Below, in pieces: positions 1 through 10,620 of a DNA stretch of 64,000 nucleotides. The stretch lies in contig JAOTOM010003973.1 in assembly GCA_034440615.1 (NCBI GenBank), forward strand, positions 124,001 through 188,000, written 5' to 3'. The DNA comes from Ashinkailepas kermadecensis (Eukaryota; Arthropoda; Thecostraca; Neolepadidae). The translations under genes and the position numbers were made by a program. The notes beneath the pieces are model-generated. The model was given only the letters and a program-made list of their open reading frames with translations. It searched no databases and was not told where the DNA came from. Each line of letters begins with the position of its first letter. Within the stretch, counting starts at the first letter, position 1.

Positions 1-504
1 ATCGTTTGAAAAGGAGCGAGCGTTGGCTATAACCATTCTTTTTCACGGCCTAGTACAACCACTAATAAATAAATCTCCAAATTGTGGCATCAAATGCATG
101 ACATATGGTACCGGTCCCTGCCCTGGTACTGCGTCCCCCCCCCCCCAATGTGCAACATCTTGAGAATTTAATTTGACGAACTTGTGCATTAGTACTAACA
201 TTCGTAATTTATCTGAGTTATACAATTTCAGAACATTCCTATTGAAAAATAGACATGCAGCGAGACAGAGCAAAGTCTGATACTCGCGCCGGATGCACTG
301 TCGAGGTCCACTGTAGCCTTGCGAAATATGGCCTGATGAAGCCTGCTACTCGTGTCGGATGCACTGTCGAGGTCCACTATAGCCTGGAGGAATATTGCCT
401 GATAGTCTGATAATAGTGTCGGATGCACTGTCGAGGTCCACTGTAGCCTGGCGAAATATTGGCCCAAATTTGGCGAACGCTCGGCCCGCGTAAAACCTCG
501 ACAG
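1..504. other. Intergenic or intronic DNA with imperfect 64-68-bp repeats
   Basis: No gene is visible. Between about 255 and 460, a unit containing GTCGGATGCACTGTCGAGGT, then CCACTGTAGCCTGGCGAAATA, recurs three times. A poly-C run at 135-147 follows a short unique stretch. Confidence 0.5.
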
Positions 505-600
505 GGAGCCAAATCGCGCACATCACATCTTTGGGCTCCTTTACGACGTATTCAACTGCTGGGTCATATAGCGTCGCCAACCTCTCAATCTCGTCCTAAA
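505..600 (-). mobile_element. SINE fragment (body only)
   Basis: TTTACGACGTATTCAAC...GGGTCATATAGCGTCGCCAACCTCTCA matches the 3' body of the tRNA-Lys-headed SINE at 18283. The tRNA head is missing. Confidence 0.6.
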
Positions 601-629
601 TCTCAGTCGTGCCTCCACATCACGAACTC

Positions 630-1185
630 AGCCGGTGTAGGGTGGATTAACTGACTGCAGTGGCCCGGCTGGAGACGAATATATCACTGACTGGAGTGGA
701 ATAGATCGCCGGCTGGAATGGAGTGGATCATCGGCTGGGGTGGAATAGATAACCGGCTGGAGTGGAGTGGACCATCGGCTGAAGTAGAATATATACCCGG
801 CTAGAGTGGAGTGGGTCACCAGTTGGCTGTGTAGTGCAACGGCTGGAGTGGAGTGGGTCACCAGTTGGCTGTGTAGTGCAACGGCTGGAGTGGAGTGGGT
901 CACCAGTTGACTGTGCAGTGTATCGGCTGGAGTGGAGTGGGTAACCAGTTGGCTGTGCAGTGTATCGGCTGGAGTGGAGTGGGTCAACAGTTGGCTGTGT
1001 AGTGAAGGGGGTGGGGTATTGTGGTTCGGCTGGAGTGGGGTGGGTAAGTTGGCTTGTGTGGCTGGGGGTGGGGTAGTGCAACGGCTGGAGTGGAGTGGGT
1101 CAACAGTTGGCTGTGTAGTGTATCGGCTGGAGTGGAGTGGGTTACCAGTTGGCTGTTTAGTGTATCGGCTGCCGAGTTATGACAA
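630..1185. repeat. Minisatellite, about 42-bp unit
   Basis: Degenerate units of the form GGCTGGAGTGGAGTGGGTCA then CCAGTTGGCTGTGTAGTGCA recur about 12 times and become shorter and more diverged toward 630. Several frames stay open across it, but only as low-complexity peptide. Confidence 0.9.
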
Positions 1186-1227
1186 GATGGCAGAGTGTAC
1201 CGACGCGATCCTGGTGGGCCAATGCAC

Positions 1228-1322
1228 CACCGCATTGGCACGCTGGCACGGACCGGCGTTGGCACGCTGGCACGGGCAGGCGTTGGCACGCTGGCACGGG
1301 CAGGCGTTGGCACGCTGGTGAG
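1228..1322. repeat. Short tandem repeat, about 24-bp unit
   Basis: About four copies of GCGTTGGCACGCTGGCACGG with small changes. Confidence 0.85.
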
Positions 1323-1973
1323 TATCCCAAGGTCACGGCAGTCGCGACACAGGTACAATTACAACACGCCACCCGGACCCAAGGCAACACCTTGGCAGTT
1401 GGTGACACGTCCGCCCCACCGGTTCGGTCTCAGTGCAGCGCACGCCGGCGACAGAACCGCGTAATAATGCCCCGACTCGGACGCCGCAGTCAGAAACACG
1501 CATCGCACAGCGGGGGCACTACAAAGGCTGGGGGTGACCTTCAGTCACAAGTGCGTCAACGTGGCCCCTGATGCTACCGCTGACACCATGCAGACTGGCT
1601 CGATGTTGCCTCCATACAACCCAGATATTGGGAGACCAGTCGGTGTCGGGCAGAATGGTCGCTGAGCGGCTGCATAGAGCAAGGCCGACCATAAATTCGT
1701 GTGGAGCGCGATAATGCGGCTGCTGAAGAATACAGGCGACCTTTAACTAGCGGCGACTGGCCACCGACACCGGGTCACACGAGGCCGGCGGTCGGCCCGC
1801 CCACAGCCCAGTCACCACAGCCACCAGTCACCAGCCACCACAGCCGCCACACCACCGACCACCGACACCGGGTCACACGAGGCCGACGGCCGGCCGCCAC
1901 ACCGGGCGGCCACCGTCCAGCTCTCAGTCACCACAGTCACACCGCCCCAGTCACCGCAGTCGCCCCAGTCTGA
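1323..1973. other. GC-rich DNA, no gene seen
   Basis: Between 1760 and 1960 there are loose repeats of CACCGGGTCACACGAGGCCG and CAGTCACCACAG. Open frames are short and proline/histidine-rich with no recognisable domain. Confidence 0.5.
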
Positions 1974-2101
1974 GGTCGGCCCTTCCCTGATCCTGAGGTC
2001 GGTGCTCACCTGATCCTGAGGTCGGCCCTTCCCTGATCCTGAGGTCGGCGTTCACCTGATCCTGAGGTCGGCCCTTCCCTGATCCTGAGGTCGGCGCTCA
2101 C
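1974..2101 (-). promoter_or_regulatory. Tandemly repeated 5' splice site
   Basis: Reading leftward on the minus strand, GATCAG/GTGAGC (exon end at 2102) is followed by two more copies, GATCAG/GTGAAC and GATCAG/GTGAGC. Their GT dinucleotides are spaced exactly 46 bp, and each is separated by CCGACCTCAGGATCAGGGAA-type sequence. Use of either downstream donor would lengthen the exon by 46 or 92 nt and change the frame. Whether they are used cannot be told from DNA. Confidence 0.55.
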
Positions 2102-2278
2102 CTGATCTCCGACGCTGGCCGAGGCGCTGTGGTCGCCCAGGTAAGGCAGGGAGTCGGCACTGGCCGATGCCGACAGGTCCTCCGGAGAGTCGCTCTCTGG
2201 TGTGGCCGGCAACCGCCTCAGTCGAGCTGATGGAGCCAGTGGCGGCCCGTAGTACTCGCTGGGTCCGAAGTAGTGCAC
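2102..2278 (-). CDS. Cytoplasmic-tail exon of unidentified gene
   Basis: 59 codons, phase 0 to 0, continuing directly from the 19-kb exon: VHYFGPSEYYGPPLAPS, then Arg/Leu, then an acidic Ser-rich run (ESDSPEDLSASASADSLPYL), ending SVGDQ. A probable branch point (CTGAC) sits about 27 bp before the acceptor CTCTGCTGCAG. The 46-bp array begins about 38 bp upstream of the acceptor. The donor is CAG/GTGAGC and is repeated downstream (see the 1974-2101 entry). Following exons are beyond the left edge or unrecognised. Additional phase 0-0 exons inside the 17-kb intron cannot be excluded. Confidence 0.72.
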
Positions 2279-2315
2279 CTGCAGCAGAGACAGTCTCGGT
2301 CAGACGCAACCCTCC

Positions 2316-5300
2316 GGTTCTCCACACCTGACATCTGCCGACATCTCCACACCTGACATCTGCCGACATCTCCACACCTGACATCTGCCGACATCTACAC
2401 ACCTGACATCTGCCGACATCTACACACCTGACATCTGCCGACATCTCCACACCTGACATCTGCCGACACGGCCAGCGGAACCCCTCGATACTTCACACCT
2501 GACATCTGCCGACACGGCCAGCGGAACCCCTCGATACTCCACACCTGACATCTGCCGACACGGCCAGCGGAACCCCTCGATACTCCACACCTGACATCTG
2601 CCGACACGGCCAGCGGAACCCCTCGATACTCCACACCTGACATCTGCCGACACGGCCAGCGGAACCCCTCGATACTCCACACCTGACATCTGCCGACACG
2701 GCCAGCGGAACCCCTCGATACTCCACACCTGACATCTGCCGACACGGCCAGCGGAACCCCTCGATACTCCACACCTGACATCTGCCGACACGGCCAGCGG
2801 AACCCCTCGATACTCCACACCTGACATCTGCCGACACGGCCAGCGGAACCCCTCGATACTCCACACCTGACATCTGCCGACACGGCCAGCGGAACCCCTC
2901 GATACTCCACACCTGACATCTGCCGACACGGCCAGCGGAACCCCTCGATACTCCACACCTGACATCTGCCGACACGGCCAGCGGAACCCCTCGATACTCC
3001 ACACCTGACATCTGCCGACACGGCCAGCGGAACCCCTCGATACTCCACACCTGACATCTGCCGACACGGCCAGCGGAACCCCTCGATACTCCACACCTGA
3101 CATCTGCCGACACGGCCAGCGGAACCCCTCGATACTCCACACCTGACATCTGCCGACACGGCCAGCGGAACCCCTCGATACTCCACACCTGACATCTGCC
3201 GACACGGCCAGCGGAACCCCTCGATACTCCACACCTGACATCTGCCGACACGGCCAGCGGAACCCCTCGATACTCCACACCTGACATCTGCCGACACGGC
3301 CAGCGGAACCCCTCGATACTCCACACCTGACATCTGCCGACACGGCCAGCGGAACCCCTCGATACTCCACACCTGACATCTGCCGACACGGCCAGCGGAA
3401 CCCCTCGATACTCCACACCTGACATCTGCCGACACGGCCAGCGGAACCCCTCGATACTCCACACCTGACATCTGCCGACACGGCCAGCGGAACCCCTCGA
3501 TACTCCACACCTGACATCTGCCGACACGGCCAGCGGAACCCCTCGATACTCCACACCTGACATCTGCCGACACGGCCAGCGGAACCCCTCGATACTTCAC
3601 ACCTGACATCTGCCGACACGGCCAGCGGAACCCCTCGATACTCCACACCTGACATCTGCCGACACGGCCAGCGGAACCCCTCGATACTTCCACACCTGAC
3701 ATCTGCCGACACGGCCAGCGGAACCCCTCGATACTCCACACCTGACATCTGCCGACACGGCCAGCGGAACCCCTCGATACTCCACACCTGACATCTGCCG
3801 ACACGGCCAGCGGAACCCCTCGATACTCCACACCTGACATCTGCCGACACGGCCAGCGGAACCCCTCGATACTCCACACCTGACATCTGCCGACACGGCC
3901 AGCGGAACCCCTCGATACTCCACACCTGACATCTGCCGACACGGCCAGCGGAACCCCTCGATACTCCACACCTGACATCTGCCGACACGGCCAGCGGAAC
4001 CCCTCGATACTCCACACCTGACATCTGCCGACACGGCCAGCGGAACCCCTCGATACTCCACACCTGAAGACATCTGCCGACACGGCCAGCGGAACCCCTT
4101 GATACTCCACACCTGACATCTGCCGACACGGCCAGCGGAACCCCTCGATACTTCACACCTGACATCTGCCGACACGACCAGCGGAACGCCTCGATACTTC
4201 ACACCTGACATCTGCCGACACGGCCAGCGAAAACCCTCGATACTCCACACCTGACATCTGCCGACACGGCCAGCGGAACCCCTCGATACTCCACACCTGA
4301 CATCTGCCGACACGGCCAGCGGAACCCCTCGATACTCCACACCTGACATCTGCCGACACGGCCAGCGGAACCCCTCGATACTCCACACCTGACATCTGCC
4401 GACACGGCCAGCGGAACCCCTCGATACTCCACACCTGACATCTGCCGACACGGCCAGCGGAACCCCTCGATACTCCACACCTGACATCTGCCGACACGGC
4501 CAGCGGAACCCCTCGATACTCCACACCTGACATCTGCCGACACGGCCAGCGGAACCCCTCGATACTCACACCTGACATCTGCCGACACGGCCAGCGGAAC
4601 CCCTCGATACTCCACACCTGACATCTGCCGACACGGCCAGCGGAACCCCTCGATACTCCACACCTGACATCTGCCGACACGGCCAGCGGAACCCCTCGAT
4701 ACTCCACACCTGACATCTGCCGACACGGCCAGCGGAACCCCTCGATACTCCACACCTGACATCTGCCGACACGGCCAGCGGAACCCCTCGATACTCCACA
4801 CCTGACATCTGCCGACACGGCCAGCGGAACCCCTCGATACTCCCACACCTGACATCTGCCGACACGGCCAGCGGAACCCCTCGATACTCCGCACCTGACA
4901 TCTGCCGACACGGCCAGCGGAACCCCTCGATACTCCACACCTGACATCTGCCGACACGGCCAGCGGAACCCCTCAATACTCCACACCTGAAGACATCTGC
5001 CGACACGGCCAGCGGAACCCCTTGATACTCCACATCTGACATCTGCCGACACGGCCAGCGGAACCCCTCGATACTCCACACCTGACATCTGCCGACACGG
5101 CCAGCGGAACACCCTCGATACTTCACACCTGACATCTGCCGACACGGCCAGCGGAAACCCTCGATACTCCACACATGACATCTGCCGACACGGCCAGCGG
5201 AACCCTCCGATACTCCACACCTGACATCTGCCGACACGGCCAGCGGAACCCCTCGATACTCCACACCTGACATCTGCCGACACGGCCAGCGGAACCCCTC

Positions 5301-6250
5301 GATACTCCACACCTGACATCTGCCGACACGGCCAGCGGAACCCCTCGATACTCCACACCTGACATCTGCCGACACGGCCAGCGGAACCCCTCGATACTCC
5401 ACACCTGACATCTGCCGACACGGCCAGTGGAACCCCTCGATACTCCACACCTGACATCTGCCGACACGGCCAGTGGAACCCTCCGATACTCCACACCTGA
5501 CATCTGCCGACACGGCCAGCGGAACCCCTCGATACTCCACACCTGACATCTGCCGACACGGCCAGCGGAACCCCTCGATACTGCACACCTGACATCTGCC
5601 GACACGGCCAGCGGAACCCCTCGATACTCCACACCTGGACATCTGCCGACACGGCCAGCGGAACCCCTCGATACTCCACACCTGAAGACATCTGCCGACA
5701 CGGCCAGCGGAACCCCTCGATACTCCACACCTGACATCTGCCGACACGGCCAGCGGAACCCCTCGATACTGCACACCTGACATCTGCCGACACGGCCAGC
5801 GGAACCCCTCGATACTCCACACCTGACATCTGCCGACACGGCCAGCGGAACCCCTCGATACTCCACACCTGACATCTGCCGACACGGCCAGCGGAACCCC
5901 TCGATACTCCACACCTGACATCTGCCGACACGGCCAGCGGAACCCCTCGATACTCCACACCTGACATCTGCCGACACGGCCAGCGGAACCCCTCGATACT
6001 CCACACCTGACATCTGCCGACACGGCCAGCGGAACCCCTCGATACTCCACGCATGACATCTGCCGACACGGCCAGCGGAACCCCTCAATACTCCACACCT
6101 GAAGACATCTGCCGACACGGCCAGCGGAACCCCTCGATACTCCACATCTGACATCTGCCGACACGGCCAGTGGAACCCCTCGATACTCCACACCTGACAT
6201 CTACAGACACGGCCAGCGGAACCCCTCGATACTCCACACCTGAAGACATC
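2316..6250. repeat. Large minisatellite, 46-bp unit, about 82 copies
   Basis: The left edge (2316-2465) consists of a simpler 25-bp unit (ACATCTCCACACCTGACATC...). From about 2466 the 46-bp unit takes over: CTCCACACCTGACATCTGCC then GACACGGCCAGCGGAACCCC then TCGATA. Copies between about 2520 and 3590 are almost perfectly identical. From about 4050 rightward substitutions and small indels accumulate, including a recurrent extra AGA (CCTGAAGACATC) near 4067, 4988, 5684, 6101 and 6240. On the minus strand all three frames are stop-free for hundreds of codons because 46 is not a multiple of three. The array lies in the intron before the exon at 2102. Confidence 0.97.
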
Positions 6251-6654
6251 CTCGACAGGCAACATGACGCACAGAACGCCGGCCGGAGGTAAACATATGA
6301 TTCGCATTGGACGAGGTAAACATGCAAAGGATTCGTATCGTATGAAACCATGTGCCAAACGTTCGTACCACATCAGGAACATGTTGGATACGGTACGTGA
6401 CGCCAACAAATCGTATCAGTGAAGAACCGTAAGGCGCAAGGTTCGCAATGCTTGTTTAAAACGTTTTTTTCAGCACGAAGTTCGGCTTGCAAGCCTTGGA
6501 GCTGAACCGACAGCCAGAGCACGGACGTGTCGGCCGGCCGCACTACTTGGATGTTTATTGTGCTGTCCTTCGTGACATCATTAGCAGTTTACATATCAGG
6601 AGGGCGGAAGAGCCAGCCAGTGCCGGGACATAACGGCCAGGCTGCCGGCCTGTG
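6251..6654. other. Unique spacer, no gene seen
   Basis: Non-repetitive DNA between two minisatellites. Several short ATTCGTATCGTAT-like motifs recur, without a clear unit. Confidence 0.4.
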
Positions 6655-7275
6655 TCAGGGTGCCACTGCCCGGCTCTACAGCCAGTGTCGGAGTACCACT
6701 GGCCCGGCTCTACAGCCAGTGCCGGAGTACCACTGGCCCGGCTCTACAGCCAGTGTCGGAGTACCACTGGCCCGGCTCTACAGCCAGTGTCGGGGTATCA
6801 CTGGCCCGGCTCTACAGCCAGTGTCGAGGTACCACTGGCCCGGCTCTACAGCCAGTGTCGGGGTACCACTGGCCCGGCTCTACAGCCAGTGTCGGGGTAC
6901 CACTGGCCCGGCTCTACAGCCAGTGTCGGGGTACCGCTGACCCGGCTCTACAGCCAGTGTCGGAGTACCACTGGCCCGGCTCTACAGCCAGTGTCGGGGT
7001 ATCACTGGCCCGGCTCTACAGCCAGTGTCGAGGTACCACTGGCCCGGCTCTACAGCCAGTGTCGGAGTACCACTGGCCCGGCTCTACAGCCAGTGTCGGG
7101 GTACCGCTGACCCGGCTCTACAGCCAGTGTCGGGGTACCGCTGACCCGGCTCTACAGCCAGTGTCGAGGTACCACTGGCCCGGCTCTACAGCCAGTGTCG
7201 GAGTACCACTGGCCCGGCTCTACAGCCAGTGTCGGGGTACCACTGGCCCGGCTATACAGTCAGTGTCGGGGTAGG
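6655..7275. repeat. Minisatellite, 34-bp unit, about 18 copies
   Basis: Unit CTCTACAGCCAGTGTCGGGG then TACCACTGGCCCGG. Variant units alternate GGAGTACCACT, GGGGTACCGCTGA and GAGGTACCACT. It is open in all three plus frames with a 34-residue period. Confidence 0.95.
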
Positions 7276-7960
7276 TTACCGGGGTGCTACTGGCTCCGCT
7301 GGACACCGGCTGACAGTGGCCCACAGTGGCACAGCGGCTCACAAACGGCGATCATCCGCGTTCCGGCAATGTCAGAGCGGTGGGGATCTCCCCGCCGACT
7401 GCCAGGCGGCGGTGTCAGCTGTACCACCCTAGTGGGGCTCTCCTCGCCGATTGGGTACTGGTGAGCTGCCGCCGTCCACCCCTGTTGAGTGTCCGCTGAT
7501 GGGCAGGACCAACACTGACGCCGACAGCTCGTATCACAAATTCTCCACATTTAGGTATGAAGCGACAGCAAGAAAGAAACAGCTGTCCACTTTTACCTGC
7601 GCTTCTTTAATAATACACCACTCCCCTCTTCCGTTTTTAAAAGTGCACGGTTTGTCATCTTCATGTGTCATACTAATTCATATTGATGTATAAAATTGAG
7701 AATTATAGATTTAAATTCTCAAGTGGTCCTACTATCAATAGTGTTGGACGACAGGGCGTTTTAATGCAAAACACGTTCTTTCACTACAGTTGGCTCCAAT
7801 TTCAACTAATGCACCACCTTCAGTTTCGACTGTGACACTCTGGTGCAAGATCAGTTTCAGGACATACGGACAAGGGCTGCCAGGAGAGAAGGGAGCCATG
7901 TCGCTCCAGCTGACTCCGAGGACCTTGTAACACGAGCCGGTGCGCTGCTGGCCGTGTCTG
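7276..7960. other. Spacer, no gene seen
   Basis: 7276-7540 is GC-rich and open in a minus frame containing several Cys (CRRQCWSC), but I find no paired splice sites of matching phase. 7560-7830 is AT-richer and unremarkable. Confidence 0.35.
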
Positions 7961-8330
7961 TGTGAAGGTCACGGGGGGCGGCGGGCGGCACCACGTGCCG
8001 CCCGCCGCAGCCACACGGTGGCGGCAGCCCGTCAGCGCCGCTCAGTCACCACGTGACCGGGAGCAGTCCGCCGCCCGCCACAGCCACACGGTGGTTGGTT
8101 GGTTATTGGTTTTTACGACACGTCGACCGCTGAGTCATATAGCGTCGCCAATCTCTCACGCCGATTGGTCGCCGGCGAAGAGTAGCGACAGGTGAGATTC
8201 GAACCCACAATCTTTCGATTGTGAGACGAGCATCTTACCCCTAGACCACTCGTCCCCCAGCCACATGGCGGCAGCAGCCCGTCAGCGCCGCTCAGTGACC
8301 ACGTGACCGGGAGCAGTCCGCCGCGGCGGC
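7961..8330. repeat. Duplicated about 85-bp GC-rich segment split by a SINE
   Basis: CAGCCACACGGTGGCGGCAG followed by CCCGTCAGCGCCGCTCAGTC and ACCACGTGACCGGGAGCAGT occurs at about 8010-8080 and again at 8258-8330. The SINE at 8093 sits exactly between the two copies. Confidence 0.8.
8093..8257 (-). mobile_element. tRNA-derived SINE (Pro-like head)
   Basis: Read on the minus strand it has a tRNA-like head with A box TGGTCTAGGGGTAAGATGC and B box GGTTCGAATC, then the family body (CGGCGTGAGAGATTGGCGAC, GCTATATGACTC, GTCGACGTGTCG) and an AACC-type tail. It is flanked by CAGCCACACGG and CAGCCACATGG, a target duplication with one mismatch. Confidence 0.88.
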
Positions 8331-9317
8331 GGGGGCGGGGGGAGGGGGGAGTACCAGCCACCGGGCCGGCACTACATCGACAACCACACGTGTACTGGGG
8401 AGATGCTCGGCGATAATGTTGGTGGACAGCCCACGTGGGCAGATTATGTTGACAACAGCCCACGTTGTCAGATAATGCTGACGGACAGCCCACGTGGGCA
8501 GATAACGTTGCGGGACAGCTCACCGATATGTTGCAATGTAATGGTAATGTAATGTTGCCGATAATGTTGGTGGACAGCCTGCATGGGCAGATAATGTTGG
8601 AGAACACTCACGGAGAAACCGGAAAGGAAGACAACCAATATCACTACAAAGGAGCGGCATATGACTGCTGCGGACAGGCACAAGCTGAACAAATAATGCG
8701 ACCGAAGGTCGAGGGCACGAGTCGAAAGAGCCGGTTCCGGATTGGAATGGTGAAGACGAGAGGACATGGCAGGGAAGGGTAGAGCCACGAGCAGGCAGAA
8801 CAGAACAAGATGAGACAGGGGGAGAAGGAGAACCAGACCATCACCGAACACCTTTCTACACATGCATCAACAACACCGGTTGATATTTGTCCGGGGCAGG
8901 GTGCAGCGCGCGGTGCCACTGGCCTAAAGGTCAGCTGGGGGTCAGACGAGGGTGCAGCCACGACAGGCGTCAACACTGCCATCGACTGCTGCCGCGACCG
9001 GCCGGCCCATCCGGCACGGCTTGGCCGGCGGTCAATGGCACGACGAGGGGCGTTATGAAGTATACCGAGATGACAGAGGTATCAGAGGTCGAAATGAAAT
9101 GGTGGTGGAGTGGCATGGTGTATTAGGGCGGAGGGGTGTGAAAGGAAGTGGTAGGAAGCGTAGGGACAGTGGCGAAGCGTAGCGGAACAGAGTGTGGTAG
9201 GGGCTGAAGGAATGTCAGTGTGAACAAGATAATGGAGGTACAGTGTGAGGAAAGATGCGACAGGATGCAGCAGATAACAACAAAAAGCGACAAGGCGCCG
9301 CAGTAAGTTGTATGGGG
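8331..9317. other. Spacer with short diverged repeats, no gene seen
   Basis: 8390-8600 holds about five copies of a loose unit around GATAATGTTG and GGACAGCCCACGTGGGCA, a minisatellite remnant. The remainder is unique, GC-balanced and without recognisable coding sequence. Confidence 0.5.
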
Positions 9318-9645
9318 TCATCTACATCGGTGAAGAACCGCAAGGAGCGGCGGAAGTCTGCATGGTGCGATGGGGAGCCGTGGGGTGCCGCGGTGAGTCG
9401 TGGGGAGCCGTGAGGAGTGGGGTGGGAAGCCGCCGAGAGTTGCGGGAGTCTGTAGAGTGCGGTGATAAGCCGTGGGGAGCGGTGGATGTATGCATGGTGC
9501 GGTAGGGAGTCGTAGGGTGCGGTGGGAGCCGTAGGGAGGCGTGGGGATGGGGATTGCGGGAATATGTAGGGGGCGGTGGAAGTCTGTAGGAAGTGGTGAT
9601 GAACCATATGGAGTGGTAGGAATTTGTAAGGAACGGTGCACCGAT
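9318..9645. repeat. Purine-rich degenerate repeat
   Basis: Loose 15-20-bp units around GGGGAGCCGTGGGGTGCGGT, strand-asymmetric G over C. The minus-strand frames give Pro/His/Thr-rich nonsense. Confidence 0.8.
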
Positions 9646-9884
9646 CCTGAGAGGCACCAACTGTCCAAAATATTATTTGGATAAAGGGCACTTTGACCAG
9701 TAATTTGTGGTGGCCTGAATAGAGGCACCGATAAAATACTGCACCAACGCCCATTGAAACCAATCTCAGACGCTCACAGCGCCACACATGTCCGTTTGGA
9801 ACCTCAGACTTACCGAGGTACAGTGATGACAAAGCTCAGACTTATACCTAGGAGAGGTGTTTACAGGCAGTGTGGATCTGTGAG

Positions 9885-10145
9885 CACAGACAGAGCACAG
9901 ACAGAGCACAGACAGACAGAGCACAGACACAGCAGGCCAACCAAATTGGCCAGGAGCTGGTGGTGGTCCGGCCAACCATACACAGAGCACAGACACAGCA
10001 GGCGAACCAAGCTGGTCAGGAGCTGGTGATCCGGTCAACCACAGACCCAGTACTCAGTCCTACAGGGTACTCACCGCTTGCCCGTGTACCGTGTGTGCCG
10101 TGTACTGTATACCGTGTGTACCGTGTACCCGTGCGGAAGCCGTGT
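9885..10145. repeat. Short repeats: CAGACAGAGCA units and ACCGTGTGTGCCGT units
   Basis: 9885-10030 has CAGACAGAGCACA and a 50-bp duplicate around CAGCAGGCCAACCAAATTGG. 10085-10145 has CCGTGTACCGTGTGTGCCGT tandem runs. Confidence 0.8.
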
Positions 10146-10304
10146 ACCCGCTGAGCTTCCCGCTGTGGCCGCCCAGCTGAGCGTGGGATCTGTCGCCTGC
10201 ACTAGCCGAGCTTCTCGCAACACCCACTGACCAAAGGATTCACAATGTGACAGATGGGCGCCAAGTCATCCCCAGCAACTTACGCCGAAACCCTACACCG
10301 ACGA

Positions 10305-10620
10305 CCACTGACGACCACAGCTCGGGCGGCACACTGACGACCACAGCTCGGGCGGCACACTGACCACAGCTAGCTCGGGAGGCACACTGACCACAGCTAG
10401 CTCTGGAGGCACACTGACCACAGCTAGCTCGGGAGGCACACTGACCACAGCTAGCTCGGGCGGCACACTGACCACAGCTCGGGCGGCACACTGGCCATAA
10501 CTCGGCTGGTACACTTACCACAGCTCGGGCGGCACACTGACCACAGCTAGCTCGGGTGACACACTGACGACCACAGCTAGCTCGGGCGGCATACTGACCA
10601 CAGCTCGGGCGGCACACCAG
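10305..10620. repeat. Minisatellite, about 27-30-bp unit
   Basis: About 11 copies of CTCGGGCGGCACACTGACCA then CAGCTAG, with and without a second GACGACCACAG insert. Confidence 0.92.

Noticed and set aside
2395..6069. Very long minus-strand open frames (over 500 codons)
   Set aside because: They are pure readings of the 46-bp array in all three frames; no conserved protein, no splice evidence.
2316..7275. CRISPR-like repeats
   Set aside because: Units are contiguous tandem repeats without unique spacers, in a eukaryotic intron.
7287..7550. Cys-containing minus frame near the 34-bp array as an exon
   Set aside because: No acceptor/donor pair of phase 0-0 could be found.
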